Of a stretch of DNA of 64,000 nt, positions 44,149 through 53,262 are shown piece after piece. Both the position numbers and the translations under genes were made by a program. The notes below the pieces were generated by a model. The model saw nothing but the letters and a program-made list of their open reading frames with translations. It was not told the origin of the DNA and made no database searches. The stretch is from Vibrio methylphosphonaticus (lineage in GTDB: Bacteria; Pseudomonadota; Gammaproteobacteria; Enterobacterales; Vibrionaceae): positions 1-64,000 of the forward strand of contig NZ_JAMKMS010000016.1 of assembly GCF_023634655.1 (NCBI RefSeq), given 5' to 3'. Position 1 is the stretch's first letter. Each line of letters begins with the position of its first letter.

Positions 44149-45486
44149 ATGAGTTCATTAGACCCCATTACTATGGCAACCCAACTCGCGACTTACGACG
44201 TGCAGCCATTTCAGAACCGCTACCAAATGCAAGCGGACAGCTATCAAGCGCAAATGACCGCATTAGGTAAAGTTGAATCGGCGCTTCGAGAATTTAGAAC
44301 CGCTGTCAACGCAATGAATAGTACTGACTCGAACGTGATTAAAAATAGTGCCTCCATTTCGCAAGAGGGGTTCTTTAGTGCCAAAGCCGATGCCAAAGCG
44401 CTGGCTGGCAGTTATCAAGTTTTCGTGGAGCAAGTCGCGACTGCGCATCAGTTATCCACCGGTATGCCTGCCAACCTTGATTCGACCACCGAAGTGCCAA
44501 CCACGGGGACGCTCGACTTTACTATTGATGGCGAAAGCCTCTCGCTTGACCTTTCCACATTAGACAGCGACGGTGATGGCAAAGCGACAATGGCGGATCT
44601 TGTTTCTGCCATCAACAACGATCCAGATAACCCCGGCGTCAACGCCACCCTCGTACGATCCAACGGTCAAACGCACTTTATGTTGTCGAGTACTGAAACC
44701 GGCGTCGCCAATACTATTAATGTTTCGGCTTCAGGCACAGGCGCAACCTGGTTTGAAGATGCATTCGCCAACACCAGTGATATCAGCACGCCACAAGATG
44801 CGGTGATTTGGCTCGGAGCCGAAGGAACGGGGCTCAAGCTAGAAAACAGCAGTAATACCTTTACTGGCGTCATCGACGGCGTTGATCTCACGGTCAGCAA
44901 AGCACAAGTTTCAGGTGAAGCGCCGCTAACCCTCAATATTGGTGCCGACTCCGAGGCGACGAAAGAGCAAATTAATCAATTTATCGACGCTTACAACACC
45001 CTAATGTCAACCATCGACGAACACACAGGCATCGGCGGTGAAGATAAATCACGCGGCGTATTAGCCAGTGATCCCACCCTTCGCTCAATTGAGAGTCAGT
45101 TGACCAGTTTAGTTCGCGGGGAATATGAAGAGCTGCGCCTAAGCCAGATAGGTATAGAGATTGACCGCAGTGGCACCATGACGCTAGACGCCAGCAAATT
45201 TGAAGAAGCACAAACCAATAATAGTGCCGCCCTAGAAGCGATGTTCAATGGTGACGGTAACCTTCTCGATTCGATCGATGCGATGGCAACGCCATTCTTA
45301 CAATCGGCGTCGGGGTTGTTTACAAGCCGTAAAGATACCTTACAGCAAAATATCTCTCGTATTGATGATAAGCAGAGCACATTAGATCGCAAATACGACA
45401 TGGCTTACAACCGTTACCTGAAACAATTTACCCAAATGAATACCTTAATGACCCAGATGAATCAAACCATGGGTATGTTCGGTTAA
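44149..45486 (+). CDS. fliD: Lateral flagellar filament cap FliD
   Basis: FliD caps the filament and folds flagellin subunits. From the ATG at 44149 (AGGAG 7-8 bases upstream) the protein has 445 residues, with helical termini (SSLDPITMATQLATYDVQPFQNRY; KYDMAYNRYLKQFTQMNTLMTQM) and a variable middle. An upstream in-frame ATG at 44131 lacks a ribosome site. Heads the fliDST-fliKL-lafSTU series. Confidence 0.94.
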   Translation: MSSLDPITMATQLATYDVQPFQNRYQMQADSYQAQMTALGKVESALREFRTAVNAMNSTDSNVIKNSASISQEGFFSAKADAKALAGSYQVFVEQVATAHQLSTGMPANLDSTTEVPTTGTLDFTIDGESLSLDLSTLDSDGDGKATMADLVSAINNDPDNPGVNATLVRSNGQTHFMLSSTETGVANTINVSASGTGATWFEDAFANTSDISTPQDAVIWLGAEGTGLKLENSSNTFTGVIDGVDLTVSKAQVSGEAPLTLNIGADSEATKEQINQFIDAYNTLMSTIDEHTGIGGEDKSRGVLASDPTLRSIESQLTSLVRGEYEELRLSQIGIEIDRSGTMTLDASKFEEAQTNNSAALEAMFNGDGNLLDSIDAMATPFLQSASGLFTSRKDTLQQNISRIDDKQSTLDRKYDMAYNRYLKQFTQMNTLMTQMNQTMGMFG

Positions 45487-45504
45487 CCAAGGAGGCAACA
45501 ATAA

Positions 45505-45891
45505 ATGTTAATGGACTCAGGCTACGACTCTTATCAACAAGTTGACTTAAACGCTCAAGCGGCGGCTGCGAGCCCTCACCAGCTCGTCATCATGCTCATT
45601 GATGGATTGCTCGATGAAGTAGAACGAGTACGCGGCCATATACACGCAGGTCGACTCGCAGAGAAAGGCGATGGCATCAGCAAGAGCATGAATATCTTAG
45701 TCGGTCTCGACAGTGCATTGGACTTAGAGGCTGGCGGTGAAATTGCCGAAAACCTACACCAACTGTATGACTTTTGCCAAGTCGAACTGTATCAGGCAAG
45801 CGTCAACAACGATATTGACAGATTGACGAACGTTGAGCGCGTCATGGGCACAATCAAAGAGGGGTGGCTAAATTTTGGCAAACACGCATAA
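45505..45891 (+). CDS. fliS: Lateral flagellin chaperone FliS
   Basis: A 128-residue helical protein with the FliS pattern: VDLNAQAAAASPHQLVIMLIDGLLDEVERVRGHI and ISKSMNILVGLDSALDLEAGGEIAENLHQLYDF. FliS binds the flagellin C-terminus before export. GGAGG stands 9 bases before the ATG. Known as LafC in V. parahaemolyticus. Confidence 0.95.
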   Translation: MLMDSGYDSYQQVDLNAQAAAASPHQLVIMLIDGLLDEVERVRGHIHAGRLAEKGDGISKSMNILVGLDSALDLEAGGEIAENLHQLYDFCQVELYQASVNNDIDRLTNVERVMGTIKEGWLNFGKHA

Positions 45892-46198
45892 GGTGTCCCC
45901 TGAGCGATTTCGACACCTAAGTCAACTAATTGAAATTGCAACAAAAACACAAGACTGGCCCACACTCCAGCGCTACGACGTGCAGCTTAGGGAGCTTTTG
46001 GTCACCCATGATCCTTTTACTAAAGGCGGCCGCCAAGACCCACGTTTAGCCGCTGAGATAGAGCGGGCAAAACAAGCGCACTTGCGCGCATTTATTGCGC
46101 TATCCGAAGCGACCAATGCGTTAAAAACGCAGCTTGGGGAAGCCGATGAGCAAAAAGAAAGAGCGCAAGCTTACCAACTGGCGATGAGTCTGGAGTAA
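45875..46198 (+). CDS. fliT: FliT-like lateral flagellar chaperone
   Basis: A 107-residue helical protein that starts within fliS with TTG (GGGGTGG 7 bases upstream, 17-base overlap). Similarity to FliT is low, as is common, so the call rests on helical composition, size and position after fliS. FliT usually binds FliD. The gene is called lafD in V. parahaemolyticus. Confidence 0.7.
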   Translation: MANTHKVSPERFRHLSQLIEIATKTQDWPTLQRYDVQLRELLVTHDPFTKGGRQDPRLAAEIERAKQAHLRAFIALSEATNALKTQLGEADEQKERAQAYQLAMSLE

Positions 46199-46201
46199 CC
46201 C

Positions 46202-47248
46202 ATGGTAACCATACCTGCAGCAACCAATACCACTACTCAAACAACGCCGCATCGCGGGGCTGAAGGTGAGCGCTCTATCGCCCCATCCAGCCAAGAAAAT
46301 GCGCGACAAAATACGCCCGCGTCCTTCAAAAAATTGGTCGGCGACAAAAAAACACAACTGTCATCATCAAACGAAACGGATGCACTGCCTAGCGATGCGA
46401 TAGCAATGAATGCCACCGCAGATACGCGAGTACCACCATTAATCACGGCATTGCCGCTCACGCCTCACCATCCCAGTGACGGAACATTTCACACTCCAAC
46501 GAGCTCACTAGGCAATATGACGCTTGCTACGCAAAGCCGTACCGCTCCACACGGTGCTATGCAGGCTCAAGCTCCTCTTTCCGAACCGCGGGGCAATCCG
46601 CTTCTTGAGACTAGAGGCAGCACGCGGGATCAGTCGATTGGACAACAGGCTCATGCAACGGCGTTAGCCCACTCGAGACTCAGTACGTCAACATTAGGCA
46701 ATGACATTCCGTCATTACTTACAGCGGCGAGCGCACCTAGTAGCCCGTCAGCGGCGCACTCTCCAGTGCCATCAGCAGTAAATAGCAATACAGAAACCAG
46801 TACAGCGCAATGGGCCAATGTCCGTATTGATACTCAAGCAGGGAAATGGGGTGAGCAGATGCTTCAGGTACTGCATGACCGAGTGACCCTGCAGTCCCAG
46901 CAAAACTTACAAGAAGCGCGCATTCGACTTGACCCACCAGACTTAGGCAAGCTCGACCTAACGGTTAGAGTCGAGGGCGATAGGCTCAGTGTGCAAATTA
47001 ATGCCAATGCCGCGGCGACGCGCGAGGCGTTAATGCAAGTTTCGGATCGACTACGCAATGAATTGCAGCAACAAAACATTCTGCAAGTCGAGGTTCAAGT
47101 GGGCTCTGGTGATAACCCCAATCCTTCTTCCAACACGCCAAATCACGATGAAGAGGCGGGCATCTTCGCCGCACGAGAACGAAATGAGCAGCCGACGAGT
47201 TTCTCATCTCACTCATCTTCTGACCACTGGTTCAACATTCACGCCTAG
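46202..47248 (+). CDS. fliK: Lateral flagellar hook-length control protein FliK
   Basis: A 348-residue protein with a long low-complexity region rich in Ser, Thr, Ala, Pro (about 1-215) and a C-terminal Flg_hook domain (about 220-315) with LQEARIRLDPPDLGKLDLTVRVEGDRLSVQI. FliK measures the hook and signals FlhB to switch. Known as LafE. Confidence 0.94.
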   Translation: MVTIPAATNTTTQTTPHRGAEGERSIAPSSQENARQNTPASFKKLVGDKKTQLSSSNETDALPSDAIAMNATADTRVPPLITALPLTPHHPSDGTFHTPTSSLGNMTLATQSRTAPHGAMQAQAPLSEPRGNPLLETRGSTRDQSIGQQAHATALAHSRLSTSTLGNDIPSLLTAASAPSSPSAAHSPVPSAVNSNTETSTAQWANVRIDTQAGKWGEQMLQVLHDRVTLQSQQNLQEARIRLDPPDLGKLDLTVRVEGDRLSVQINANAAATREALMQVSDRLRNELQQQNILQVEVQVGSGDNPNPSSNTPNHDEEAGIFAARERNEQPTSFSSHSSSDHWFNIHA

Positions 47249-47270
47249 TGCATTCATAAGGAAATAGGTC

Positions 47271-47759
47271 ATGACCAAACAACAAATTTTTGCTCTCTTT
47301 ATCGCCACCATTATCTGCAGTGCATTGGTCTCTGGCGGAACGGTTTTTGGCACTGCTTGGTACCTACAGCAAGAAAAAAACAGCGCCTTAACTAGTGAGT
47401 CATGGCTATCAGAGCTATTTAACAATCAACCGGAACGCCAGCAACAACCAAGTTTTCAAGCACTTGAAAAACTCGTACTCAGTGTGAGAGGAAAGAAGCA
47501 GACCCACTTTGTCATGCTAGAGCTCGCCATTGAAACCCGTCGTCCAGAGCGCATGGAAAATATTAATGACTACATGCCAGTGGTTCGCAACGCCATGCTC
47601 AACCTCTTTAGCCAAAAGACCTATGAAGAGCTACACGGCGAAAATGCGCTAGCGATGCTGCAAGATGAAGTGAAACTGACTGTACTTGGCGCGTTCGAGA
47701 AAACGGATCTCGTCCGCGATATTGACGATGTGCTCCTGACTAAATATGTCGTGCAGTAG
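47271..47759 (+). CDS. fliL: Lateral flagellar FliL
   Basis: A 162-residue protein with one N-terminal membrane span (about 8-30) and a periplasmic domain with FVMLELAIETRRPERMENINDYMPVVRNAML and a C-terminal FliL pattern. FliL rings surround stators and help swarming under load. Known as LafF. Confidence 0.9.
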   Translation: MTKQQIFALFIATIICSALVSGGTVFGTAWYLQQEKNSALTSESWLSELFNNQPERQQQPSFQALEKLVLSVRGKKQTHFVMLELAIETRRPERMENINDYMPVVRNAMLNLFSQKTYEELHGENALAMLQDEVKLTVLGAFEKTDLVRDIDDVLLTKYVVQ

Positions 47760-47767
47760 GTGATGCT

Positions 47768-48496
47768 ATGTTGGATATGAATTACAAGGACAGTTACGGC
47801 ATGGAAGAAGAGATTCAATCTCCCTCTGTGCCCATTGATGAGCCGCGATTACTGAGTCAGCATCAGATACTCGTCAAGCGCGTCGTCAACCAACTGCGCC
47901 ATCACGCCACCACGCATTGCAGTATAGAAGACATGCAGCAAATTGGGCTTATTGGGTTACTGGAGGCCGGGCGACGTTATGGGGATATCGATGACGGTCA
48001 ATTTCCTGCGTTTGCTGTGTGCCGAATTCGTGGTTCGATTTTAGATGAATTACGTCGGCTCGACTGGCGCTCGCGCAAGACTCGCCAGCAGGCCCACGAA
48101 CTCAACGACATCACACGTGATCTCACCAAATCTTTAGGTCGCTTACCTACCGACAAAGAAATCATCTGTGCTTTGGGTACCGACCAAGCGGATTACTTAT
48201 CTCGTCTTAATGCTTCCATGGCAGGCGAAATGCAAAGCCTCGATCAACTGCTCGATAGTGGTCTCGAGGGCAATATTCATTCGGCTTATGACGCCACCCA
48301 ACATGAACACCACCGGCGCAGCCTTGAAGTCGCATTAGGTCAGTTGGCCAAACGTGAACAGCTACTCATGACTCTGTTTTATCAACACGACATGAATCTT
48401 CACGAAATTGCGTTAGTACTGGATTTAACGCCACCACGCATCTGTCAGCTTCACAAGCAAGCTCTCAAGCAACTCAATCAATTGTTATCTTCCTAG
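47768..48496 (+). CDS. lafS: Lateral flagellar sigma factor 28 (LafS)
   Basis: A 242-residue FliA-type sigma factor. Region 2 includes SIEDMQQIGLIGLLEAGRRYG and FPAFAVCRIRGSILDELRRLDWRSRKTR, region 3 has LTKSLGRLPTDKEI, and region 4 has AKREQLLMTLFYQHDMNLHEIALVLDLTPPRICQLHKQAL. It should read the late lateral promoters and be held by the FlgM encoded at 63297. Followed by the stator genes. Confidence 0.95.
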   Translation: MLDMNYKDSYGMEEEIQSPSVPIDEPRLLSQHQILVKRVVNQLRHHATTHCSIEDMQQIGLIGLLEAGRRYGDIDDGQFPAFAVCRIRGSILDELRRLDWRSRKTRQQAHELNDITRDLTKSLGRLPTDKEIICALGTDQADYLSRLNASMAGEMQSLDQLLDSGLEGNIHSAYDATQHEHHRRSLEVALGQLAKREQLLMTLFYQHDMNLHEIALVLDLTPPRICQLHKQALKQLNQLLSS

Positions 48497-48505
48497 GAGT
48501 CTCCT

Positions 48506-49363
48506 ATGCAAAAATTTATGGGCGCGGTCATCATTTTGATGTGTGTCTTCGGCGGCTACGTTTGGGCTGGAGGCAGCCTAATGGCGATCTGGCAACCGGC
48601 GGAATTCCTCATCATCATTGGTGCAACGGTTGGCTCGCTGATCATTGGTAACCCACCACAAGTACTCAAAGAAATGCGCCTCCAACTGCGCTCTATCTTG
48701 TCACCCCACAAAGAAGAGCAAGCCTTCTTCATGGAGCTGATGGCACTGCTACAGATCCTACTAGAGACGGTGCGCAGTGGTGGCTTTAAAGCGCTGGATA
48801 AGCATATTGAAAACCCAGAAGAAAGCTCAATATTTAACCGCTACCCACTGGTTAGTCGTGACTATCGCCTCGTTTCCTTCATTACCGACAATTTACGTTT
48901 AATGGCCATGGGGCAAATGTCGCCTCATGAATTAGAGGGGCTACTAGAACAAGAAATCGAAGCCATACAAGCTGATCTTCTTCTGCCGTCGCGCTCCATG
49001 CAGAGAACAGCAGAAGCACTGCCAGGCTTCGGCATCTTAGCAGCTGTTGGTGGCATTATTATCACCATGCAGGCCATCGATGGTTCAATCGCGATGATTG
49101 GCTATCACGTCGCAGCGGCTTTAGTAGGCACATTTTTAGGGATTTTTGGTTGTTATTGCTGCTTAGACCCAGCGAGTAACGCCATGGCTCAGCGCGTAAA
49201 ACGAGATATGTCAGCCTTTGACTGCATCCGCGCCACCTTAGTGGCGTATGTTGCCAAAAAGCCAACATTGCTCGCTATTGACGCTGGCCGTAAGCACATT
49301 CAGCTAGACATCAAACCCACTTTCAACCAAATGGAGAGGTGGCTTGCTGAACAGGAGGGGTAA
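48506..49363 (+). CDS. lafT: Lateral flagellar stator MotA (LafT)
   Basis: A 285-residue protein with four membrane spans (about 5-25, 32-50, 170-190, 200-222) and a cytoplasmic loop. ALPGFGILAAVGGIIITMQAIDG and AAALVGTFLGIFGCYCCLDP match MotA proton-channel helices. It partners LafU in the proton-driven stator. AGGAG precedes the ATG. Confidence 0.96.
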   Translation: MQKFMGAVIILMCVFGGYVWAGGSLMAIWQPAEFLIIIGATVGSLIIGNPPQVLKEMRLQLRSILSPHKEEQAFFMELMALLQILLETVRSGGFKALDKHIENPEESSIFNRYPLVSRDYRLVSFITDNLRLMAMGQMSPHELEGLLEQEIEAIQADLLLPSRSMQRTAEALPGFGILAAVGGIIITMQAIDGSIAMIGYHVAAALVGTFLGIFGCYCCLDPASNAMAQRVKRDMSAFDCIRATLVAYVAKKPTLLAIDAGRKHIQLDIKPTFNQMERWLAEQEG

Positions 49364-50352
49364 TGCAAAAACAAGAGCACGTCGTCTTTAGGCGCTCAAA
49401 CCGCCGCCATGAAGAAGCATTTCATGGCGGTGCATGGAAAGTCGCGTTCGCCGACTTTATGATCGCACTCATGGCTCTGTTTCTCGTATTATGGGTGATG
49501 CAAGTCGTTGATAAAGAAGAGCGGAAAGCGATTGTCGCTCACCTACAAATGGCCAGTGTTTTTGATAAAAGTACCGGCAATCTCTTTGATACCTCACAAA
49601 GTCTCTCGCCGATTGATCTAACCTCAGACTCTTCTGTTGCGAGCCGTCATGATTCGGTGCATACGGTGAGCGCTTTTTTTCAAGGCGATCGCGATGGACC
49701 AGAATCCGACTCGCTGATTGACGGCACATTTGATACTCAAGAACGCCTCGCCGCCCTTGCCAAAGTCATCAATGATGCTATGCGTCAAATCAATGCCGAG
49801 GGCAATGTTGATATCACGGTCACGCCACAAGGCCTAAGGATCGTGCTGCAAGATGACTACAAACAAAATATGTTCCGACGAGGTGGTTCAACATTAACGC
49901 CATTTTTTGAAGACTTATTGCTGGCTTTAGCGCCGATCTTTAACCGTGTTGAAAACCCGATGATTATTAGCGGTCATACGGACGCGACCCAATATAAAAA
50001 AGCGTTTCGTGATTCATCAAACTGGGAACTGTCCTCCTCGCGAGCGAACCGAGCCAGACAAACCCTTGTCGCTGGCGGGATGCCTGAGCAACGAGTGTTA
50101 CAAGTTACTGGCATGTCAGACCGAGCACTGCTAAACCGAGAAGAGCCCAAATCGAGCGAAAATAGACGCATCGAACTGTTTGTGCTCACCACACCCGCTG
50201 CGCAGGTGATTAGCACCTTGTTTGGCGAGCAACCAACCAGTGAACTCAATAAAGCGCGACAAAAGGCCAAATTCAATCAACCTGTATTCAGACATGACAC
50301 GATTGGTTATTCGGTGGACACCTCTCCTCCCATAACCCCTCAACCTCTCTAG
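49363..50352 (+). CDS. lafU: Lateral flagellar stator MotB (LafU)
   Basis: A 329-residue protein with a single membrane span (about 30-48) that carries the proton-binding Asp31 in VAFADFMIALMALFLVLW, a plug region and a C-terminal OmpA-like peptidoglycan-binding domain (about 170-290, with ISGHTDA and ENRRIELFV). The start overlaps the lafT stop by one base. The MotAB type (not PomAB) predicts proton drive. Confidence 0.96.
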   Translation: MQKQEHVVFRRSNRRHEEAFHGGAWKVAFADFMIALMALFLVLWVMQVVDKEERKAIVAHLQMASVFDKSTGNLFDTSQSLSPIDLTSDSSVASRHDSVHTVSAFFQGDRDGPESDSLIDGTFDTQERLAALAKVINDAMRQINAEGNVDITVTPQGLRIVLQDDYKQNMFRRGGSTLTPFFEDLLLALAPIFNRVENPMIISGHTDATQYKKAFRDSSNWELSSSRANRARQTLVAGGMPEQRVLQVTGMSDRALLNREEPKSSENRRIELFVLTTPAAQVISTLFGEQPTSELNKARQKAKFNQPVFRHDTIGYSVDTSPPITPQPL

Positions 50353-50358
50353 TGGTTA

Positions 50359-50400
50359 TATTGCTAGTAAGTTCTATGCTTACGATAACTTGCTAGCAAT
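50359..50400 (+). terminator. Imperfect hairpin after lafU
   Basis: TTGCTAGTAAGTT pairs with AACTTGCTAGCAA with one bulged/mismatched base around a 14-base loop. There is no T-run, so it may be a weak terminator or an mRNA-stabilising structure. Confidence 0.5.
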
Positions 50401-50475
50401 CAACATGTGTTTGTTATGAATGATGGTGACCGACCCTAAATAGGTCGCCTATTGATGAGTTTAAGTTGAGTCTTT

Positions 50476-50769
50476 ATGAACCAGACCCCTCCACATACTG
50501 CTGCGTCTCAACCAGACTCGCTAAAGAAGGCGTTTTTGTGGTTGGTGATTATTGATTATATGCTTCTGGCGCTGTTCTTAAGCCAGTTACCAACCCTCAC
50601 CCTTAAAGCTGGGACGGGCATCAGTCTATTATTGGTTATTTACAACGTGTTACTCAGCTTTCTTTGCTTTCGTCGCACCCAACAAAGAGATGGCTATATC
50701 ATTTACCCCACTCTCTCCGCCACTCTACTGGCGTTTATCTGCTTTTTGTATTTTTTCTTTTTGGTGTGA
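50476..50769 (+). CDS. Small membrane protein of unknown function
   Basis: A 97-residue protein with a polar N-terminus (1-17) and three hydrophobic segments (about 18-38, 45-62, 77-96). TTGAG lies 5 bases before the ATG. I do not recognise the family. It sits between the stator genes and the alginate lyase, on the same strand, 123 bases after lafU. Confidence 0.6.
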   Translation: MNQTPPHTAASQPDSLKKAFLWLVIIDYMLLALFLSQLPTLTLKAGTGISLLLVIYNVLLSFLCFRRTQQRDGYIIYPTLSATLLAFICFLYFFFLV

Positions 50770-50958
50770 TTCTGTTCGGTGTCACTCGCAAGCTTGCCCA
50801 CCACTTGACATGGCCACTGCACAATAGTTCAACTGAGTCACTTAGTTTTAGGCTGTTTTTTTTTATTTTTTGAAGTCGGTTAAAAGCTGAAAGTTTAAAG
50901 TGTGAACCATCAACCACATCTTACTTTTTACGCTTTGTTTCAATTTTTGAACATTTAT

Positions 50959-50979
50959 TATGTATGACAATAATACATA
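50959..50979 (+). promoter_or_regulatory. Palindromic operator candidate before the alginate lyase
   Basis: TATGTAT (50959-50965) and ATACATA (50973-50979) form a perfect 7-bp inverted repeat with a 7-base spacer, ending 14 bases before the start codon. Such a site fits a dimeric repressor (for example of the GntR family, which controls alginate use in some marine bacteria). No regulator gene is nearby. Confidence 0.5.
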
Positions 50980-50993
50980 CTAGGAATTACAAA

Positions 50994-52034
50994 ATGAAAC
51001 AAACTCTAGCCCTCACTAGTTCATTGTTGCTATCATTTTCAGCCTTCGCTGACGTGGCAAACAACGGCGTATCATACCCTGTCCCTGCCGATAACTTCGA
51101 CATGCGAAACTGGAAGATCACGATTCCATCTGACATCAATGAAGACGGTCGAGTCGATGAAATTGAGGGCGTAGCGATGATGAGCTACTCTCATTCTGAC
51201 TTTTTCCACCTAGATAAAGACGGTCATCTGGTATTTGAAGTTCAAAACAAAGCTATCACCACTAAAAACTCAAAGAATGCGCGTTCAGAGCTTCGCCAAA
51301 TGGCACGTGGTGCAGACTTTTCAATAGGCACTCATGACAACCTTAACAACTGGGCGCTTTCAAGCCACCCTGATGCAAAAACGTTCAGCGCTGTTGGCGG
51401 TAAATTAGAAGCCACCCTAAAAGTTAACCATGTTTCTTTACACGCAAAGTACCCAGAAAAATACCCAGCGCACTCGGTAGTTGTAGGACAAATTCACGCG
51501 GATAAAGATAACGCACAGATCAAAGCCAAAACGGGTTATGGTCACGGCAACGAGCCAATTAAAATCTTCTACAAAAAATTCCCTGGCCATGAGATGGGGT
51601 CAGTATTCTGGAACTATGAGCGCAATCTAGCGAAAAACGATCCAGATCGCGCAGACATTGCCTACCCAGTTTGGGGTAACACGTGGGAAAACCCGGCTGA
51701 ACCAGGAGCAGCAGGCATCGCACTCGGTGAAGAGTTCAGCTATAGCATCGAAGTTAAGGGCACAATGATGCACTTGATTTTTGAAACGGCTAAACACGAC
51801 ACCGTTAAATACGACATCGATTTGAGCCAAGGTATCGACGATAAAGACTACCCAACTGGCTACGCAAAAGATTCATTCTATTTTAAAGCTGGCGCTTATG
51901 GTCAGTGTAGCGTGCAAGAATCTCACCCAGTATGGGGCCCAGGCTGTGAAGGTACTGGTGACTTTGCAACAGATAAAAAGAATGGCGACTACAACAGTGT
52001 GACGTTCACTGCACTGAAGCTAAACGGTAAGTAA
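50994..52034 (+). CDS. Secreted polysaccharide lyase family 7 alginate lyase
   Basis: From the ATG at 50994 (AGGA 8 bases upstream) the 346-residue precursor has a signal peptide (1-19, MKQTLALTSS to SAFA). The three PL7 signature motifs are present: RSELRQM (97-103), QIH (166-168) and YFKAGAYGQ (296-304). They hold the catalytic Arg, Gln, His and Tyr that cleave alginate by beta-elimination. In PL7, QIH is associated with polyG or mixed activity, QVH with polyM. No carbohydrate-binding module is attached. An alginate lyase inside a swarming cluster is unusual. Confidence 0.93.
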   Translation: MKQTLALTSSLLLSFSAFADVANNGVSYPVPADNFDMRNWKITIPSDINEDGRVDEIEGVAMMSYSHSDFFHLDKDGHLVFEVQNKAITTKNSKNARSELRQMARGADFSIGTHDNLNNWALSSHPDAKTFSAVGGKLEATLKVNHVSLHAKYPEKYPAHSVVVGQIHADKDNAQIKAKTGYGHGNEPIKIFYKKFPGHEMGSVFWNYERNLAKNDPDRADIAYPVWGNTWENPAEPGAAGIALGEEFSYSIEVKGTMMHLIFETAKHDTVKYDIDLSQGIDDKDYPTGYAKDSFYFKAGAYGQCSVQESHPVWGPGCEGTGDFATDKKNGDYNSVTFTALKLNGK

Positions 52035-52059
52035 CTGCCAATCATTCATACCAATACTT

Positions 52060-52087
52060 GCCCTTCATTGCCAACGCGATGAAGGGC
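52060..52087. terminator. Hairpin between the alginate lyase and the convergent unknown gene
   Basis: GCCCTTCAT (52060-52068) pairs with ATGAAGGGC (52079-52087). T-runs are weak on both sides, so it is only a possible bidirectional terminator. Confidence 0.5.
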
Positions 52088-52183
52088 ATCGTTCGATAAA
52101 TAAAATCTTCTTAAAAGAAGGCCACGCCTGATTAAACAACTTCAGCCACCGGCATGCTGGTCAAGCTGTCGCGATAGCACCGA

Positions 52184-53233
52184 TTACTTAAGCAGGGCTA
52201 CAACCGTATGACGTCGTACATTCGCTTGGGCATTGAGCGCTCGAAATGTGCTGGTGAAATCATTCGATTGCTGGCTAAATTGCGCCAATGAGCCGTTCAC
52301 CTGAGTGGCTGAAGGAAGGTTCGACTGGCTTTGAAGTTGCGACATTTGCGAGTTGAGTTGAGATTGGAAGTGTTTACTTTCTTGTAGGCTTGATTGCGCC
52401 TGTTGTAAGTGTTGATTGACCGTCGCGATCGACTGTTTAATTCCCTCACGAGACCCTAAGTCAAAACGCAATTCAGCAATGCCATCCGGTTCTGCTTTTA
52501 CGGTAAACGTATTGGCTTGACCTGCAGGAAAGCGATGCCCTTGTCCGGTCACCTTTACTTGCTGCTGCATCGCGATATAGGCCGATTCTTGCGCTTGAAA
52601 TACGATATTACCATCCTGAGAAAGACTGGCTCGCATCCCCATTGGAATCAGGCTTCTATCTAGCTTTTTGACGGTGCTGTCATGATTGGACTGCGTATCC
52701 ATCTGACCGTCGAACTGCATAATAACCGTGCCATGCCCGGGGAAATCAAGGCGAACTTGCTCGCTGCGCTCACTCATTCTACCGATATTTAAGCCCGGAA
52801 TAGAGAAATGGCGCACATCCGCGCTGTTGAGTTTCAGCTTGAGTTCATTATCCACAACGCGTTTATCATCAAATCGTGCATTATCCAGTGTCGATTCAAT
52901 GCCTTGCTTGGAACGTGACAAAGAAGCCGTCATGGCATCCGACACACCGTGCGTTAATGCTTGAGTCAGTGTGCGTTTCACTTGAGTCAACTCACGCCCT
53001 ACGGTTTGCAGCGTTTTACTTGCAATCTGCACTGACGTTGCCTGTTGCTGACCTTGTGTGAGCAAAATACCAGAGAGCGAATAGGACGTAGGCGCCATAT
53101 TCGCTTGAGGGGTAAGGTAACGCTTAGACAGGGAAGTGCTTGGTTCCGAGGCTTGGGATGGCGCAATATTAGTGGTTTCCTGCCCGCTTAATTTAATACT
53201 ATGCGGTCTTACTTCCACGGTACTTACTGCCAT
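52184..53233 (-). CDS. Unknown lateral flagellar protein with flagellin-like C-terminus
   Basis: A 349-residue protein 29 bases after flgL and probably cotranscribed with it. No signal peptide or membrane span. The N-terminus is disordered; 70-120 and 265-345 are helical and rich in Gln/Ser, and the last residues (FRALNAQANVRRHTVVALLK) resemble the D0 end of flagellins (NAQANxxPxxVLSLL). A central beta-rich part (about 130-260) has LDFPGHGTVIMQFDG and ELRFDLGSREG. I do not recognise it; an exported axial or junction protein is one possibility. Confidence 0.7.
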   Translation of the reverse strand: MAVSTVEVRPHSIKLSGQETTNIAPSQASEPSTSLSKRYLTPQANMAPTSYSLSGILLTQGQQQATSVQIASKTLQTVGRELTQVKRTLTQALTHGVSDAMTASLSRSKQGIESTLDNARFDDKRVVDNELKLKLNSADVRHFSIPGLNIGRMSERSEQVRLDFPGHGTVIMQFDGQMDTQSNHDSTVKKLDRSLIPMGMRASLSQDGNIVFQAQESAYIAMQQQVKVTGQGHRFPAGQANTFTVKAEPDGIAELRFDLGSREGIKQSIATVNQHLQQAQSSLQESKHFQSQLNSQMSQLQSQSNLPSATQVNGSLAQFSQQSNDFTSTFRALNAQANVRRHTVVALLK

Positions 53234-53262
53234 ATTTTGTTCCCTAATTGACTCTTCACTGG

